From Mycobacterium sp. 852014-52450_SCH5900713 (GTDB taxonomy: Bacteria > Actinomycetota > Actinomycetes > Mycobacteriales > Mycobacteriaceae): a stretch of 64,000 bases of DNA. Positions 62,412 through 64,000 of the stretch are shown one piece after another; the stretch's first letter is position 1; each line of letters starts with the position of its first letter. The translations under genes were made by a program, and so were the position numbers. The notes under the pieces are model-generated. The model did not search any database, was not told the origin of the DNA, and saw nothing but the letters and a program-made list of their open reading frames with translations. The stretch covers positions 124,001 to 188,000 of the forward strand of contig NZ_LZIL01000032.1 of NCBI RefSeq assembly GCF_001667075.1, read 5' to 3'.

Positions 62412-64000
62412 TCACGTACGGTCGCGTAGCGCGTCGATCGCTCGGTAGATCCGCTGCTCGCTAACCGGCCGCGGGGTGCCCAGCTGCTGGGCCCAAAGGC
62501 TCACCCGTAATTCCTCGATCTGCCACCCAAGTTCGCGGACGTCGGACGCCGCCTGCCGCGCTGGTGGCAGCGACTGTGTCAGATCGTCGTAGGCGCGCTG
62601 CACGGCGCGCACCCGCTGCATTCGCTCCCGGTCCCCGTCGATCCCGTGCGGCAGCCTCTCGAGGCGCCGGCGGATTGCGCTCAGGTAGCGGATGAGATCG
62701 CCCAGGTGGGCAGTTCCGGTGGCGGCGACGAACCCCGGCACCAACAGTCGATCCAGCTGAGCGCGAACGTCGGCGATCGCCTCGGACTGCGCGGGCGGCG
62801 GCCGGCCGGGCAGGGCGAGTTGCACGTCCTGCGCGGCGTCCAACACTTGCTCCACGCGGGCCACGATGTCGGCGGTCGCGGACACGAGCGCCTCGCCCAC
62901 CCGCTCGCGTAGCGCGGCGAACTCGTCGTGGGTCCACACCGGCCCGGGCGCCAGCGCGCCCGTCGCGGCATCGGCGCAGTCCTCGAGCAGCGCGGTCAGC
63001 GAGCCGTCCGGGTTCGCGCCGAGCGCCAGGCGGGTTCGTGAGCTCAGTTGTCGCTCAACCGCTTTGACCGGCGACGCCACGCTCAGCCCGACCAATCGCC
63101 GCATTCCCGGCCCCAGCGCGTTGTCCCGCTCCGCCTGCGTCGCAAAGACCCGCAGGTCGACCGCGCTGCCCGCGTCGACGAAGCCCGGAAAGCCGCGCAC
63201 GGCGCGGCCGTCGACCGTTCGCTCGACGACACGCGGCAGCGCGTCGAGGTCGTCGGGCCAGGTGCGCAGGCCCGTCCGTTCCAGCCCGCCGGCGACCGCC
63301 CCCGCCACGGCCTGACGAGCGGGCGCGGCCAGCCGTAGTTGCAACGCGTCGAGGTCCTTTCCGCGGGCGACCTCGGTACCGTCGGGGGACTCGACGGCGA
63401 AGGTCACCCGCAGATGCGCCGGTAACTTGTCGAGGTCGAATGCTTCGACGGGCACCAGAATGCCGGTGCGACGGCGCAATTCGCGCTGCAGCGCCTCCAG
63501 CAACGACTCCTCCGCCGCGTCGATCCCCGTCAGCACGGCTCGGGCGGTGTCGGGGGCGGGAACGAAGTTGCGGCGCAAGTCTTTTGGCAGTGAGCGGATG
63601 AGCGCGGTCACCAGCTCCTCGCGCATCGCCGGCACCTGCCAGGCGAACTCGTCACCGCCCAACCGCGCGAGCACGTCGATCGGCACGTGCACCGTGACGC
63701 CGTCGTCGGGGGCACCCGGCTCGAACCGGTAGGTCAGCGGCAGCGTGACGTCGCCCGAATGCCAGGCGGTCGGCCGCTCGGCGTCGGCGGTGTCGGCGGT
63801 GCGCAACAGATCGTCCCGAGTGAAGGTCAGCAACTCCGGTGTCTTGTGTCGCTGCTTCTTCCACCACCCGTCGAAGTGCCGCGCGGAGACGACTTGGGCC
63901 GGAATGCGGGCATCGTAGAGCGCGTAGACCTCGTCGTCACCGACGAGGAGGTCGCGGCGGCGGGCACGCTCCTCCAGCTCCTCGAGGTCGGCGCGCAGCC
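62412..64000 (-). CDS. hrpA: ATP-dependent RNA helicase HrpA, C-terminal part (5' end beyond window)
   Basis: The frame is open from the stop at 62412 to the window edge, about 529 residues. It contains the HrpA-specific C-terminal DUF3418 region: ARIPAQVVSARHFDGWWKKQRHKTPELLTFTRDDLL, FEPGAPDDGVTVHVPIDVLARL, LIRSLPKDLRRNFVPAPD and the last helical part QRVRAVQRAYDDL..LGWQIEELRVSLWAQQLGTPRPVSEQRIYRAID. HrpA proteins have about 1300 residues; the DEAH motor lies outside the window. Confidence 0.92.
   Translation of the reverse strand, partial: LRADLEELEERARRRDLLVGDDEVYALYDARIPAQVVSARHFDGWWKKQRHKTPELLTFTRDDLLRTADTADAERPTAWHSGDVTLPLTYRFEPGAPDDGVTVHVPIDVLARLGGDEFAWQVPAMREELVTALIRSLPKDLRRNFVPAPDTARAVLTGIDAAEESLLEALQRELRRRTGILVPVEAFDLDKLPAHLRVTFAVESPDGTEVARGKDLDALQLRLAAPARQAVAGAVAGGLERTGLRTWPDDLDALPRVVERTVDGRAVRGFPGFVDAGSAVDLRVFATQAERDNALGPGMRRLVGLSVASPVKAVERQLSSRTRLALGANPDGSLTALLEDCADAATGALAPGPVWTHDEFAALRERVGEALVSATADIVARVEQVLDAAQDVQLALPGRPPPAQSEAIADVRAQLDRLLVPGFVAATGTAHLGDLIRYLSAIRRRLERLPHGIDGDRERMQRVRAVQRAYDDLTQSLPPARQAASDVRELGWQIEELRVSLWAQQLGTPRPVSEQRIYRAIDALRDRT

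Overview
The window is about 64 kb of high-GC DNA from a mycobacterium, most likely a slow-growing non-tuberculous species. Support comes from Mce/YrbE transport genes, an MmpS/MmpL pair, a PPE protein closely resembling PPE2 in layout, an MPT63-like antigen, an LpqH-like lipoprotein, DUF732 and LGFP-repeat secreted proteins, a FabG3-like hydroxysteroid dehydrogenase and frequent GTG starts. No rRNA, tRNA, CRISPR array, complete insertion sequence or prophage was seen. Family names come from recognising motifs and remembered relatives; no database search was possible.

Layout. 1-3.7 kb: start of an mce operon (YrbEA, YrbEB, MceA running off the left edge) and a TetR regulator, with three related 12-14 bp operator-like sites, one inside the predicted mce promoter. 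3.8-6.7 kb: a small hypothetical protein, an acyltransferase-3 membrane protein and an aldo/keto reductase. 6.8-12.8 kb: two opposed clusters that look like one lipid or steroid catabolic block (epimerase, NTF2-fold protein and thioesterase on minus; DUF1801 protein, acyl-CoA dehydrogenase, hotdog-like protein and FabG3 on plus). 12.8-17.0 kb: MmpL, MmpS and a TetR regulator sharing GTGCA-N5-TGCAC-type sites. 17.2-21.3 kb: an HSL-type esterase, an aldehyde dehydrogenase and the PPE2-like protein. 21.3-22.2 kb: non-coding DNA with two 60-bp repeats centred on a long perfect palindrome. 22.2-31.6 kb: WYL regulator with an NTF2-fold protein, a GMC oxidoreductase flanked by a diverged 45-bp direct repeat, a Tat-exported DUF1906 protein, several exported antigens and lipoproteins, a methyltransferase, and a MarR-SnoaL-SDR cassette with matching operator-like sites. 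32-37 kb: small exported or membrane proteins, an MmyB-type regulator next to an SDR, and an alpha/beta hydrolase.

37-48 kb contains two membrane GGDEF-EAL proteins (cyclic-di-GMP turnover) on either side of an accessory region: an O-methyltransferase, a 44-residue lipoprotein, an operon of small membrane proteins (DUF1772, a gutted NIPSNAP gene, DUF4267) whose promoter is bracketed by two TGCTAGCA palindromes, a membrane-PPOX fusion, and a DUF899-SRPBCC pair. 48-64 kb: exported proteins (DUF732, FKBP), a truncated epoxide-hydrolase remnant, an unrecognised 353-residue protein, a berberine-bridge-type flavoenzyme with an atypical Tat signal, a GAP-family membrane protein, methyltransferases, an M42 peptidase of the NAGGN type, two lipoproteins, a CoA-ester lyase, zwf, a FAD monooxygenase, and the C-terminal part of the helicase HrpA running off the right edge.

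The most distinctive points are the operator sets (mce/TetR, mmpS/TetR, MarR cassette, TGCTAGCA pair), the two dispersed repeat families, the deletion-scarred NIPSNAP gene that still keeps ATGA coupling, the membrane-PPOX fusion, and the arginine-rich tail of the PPE2-like protein.
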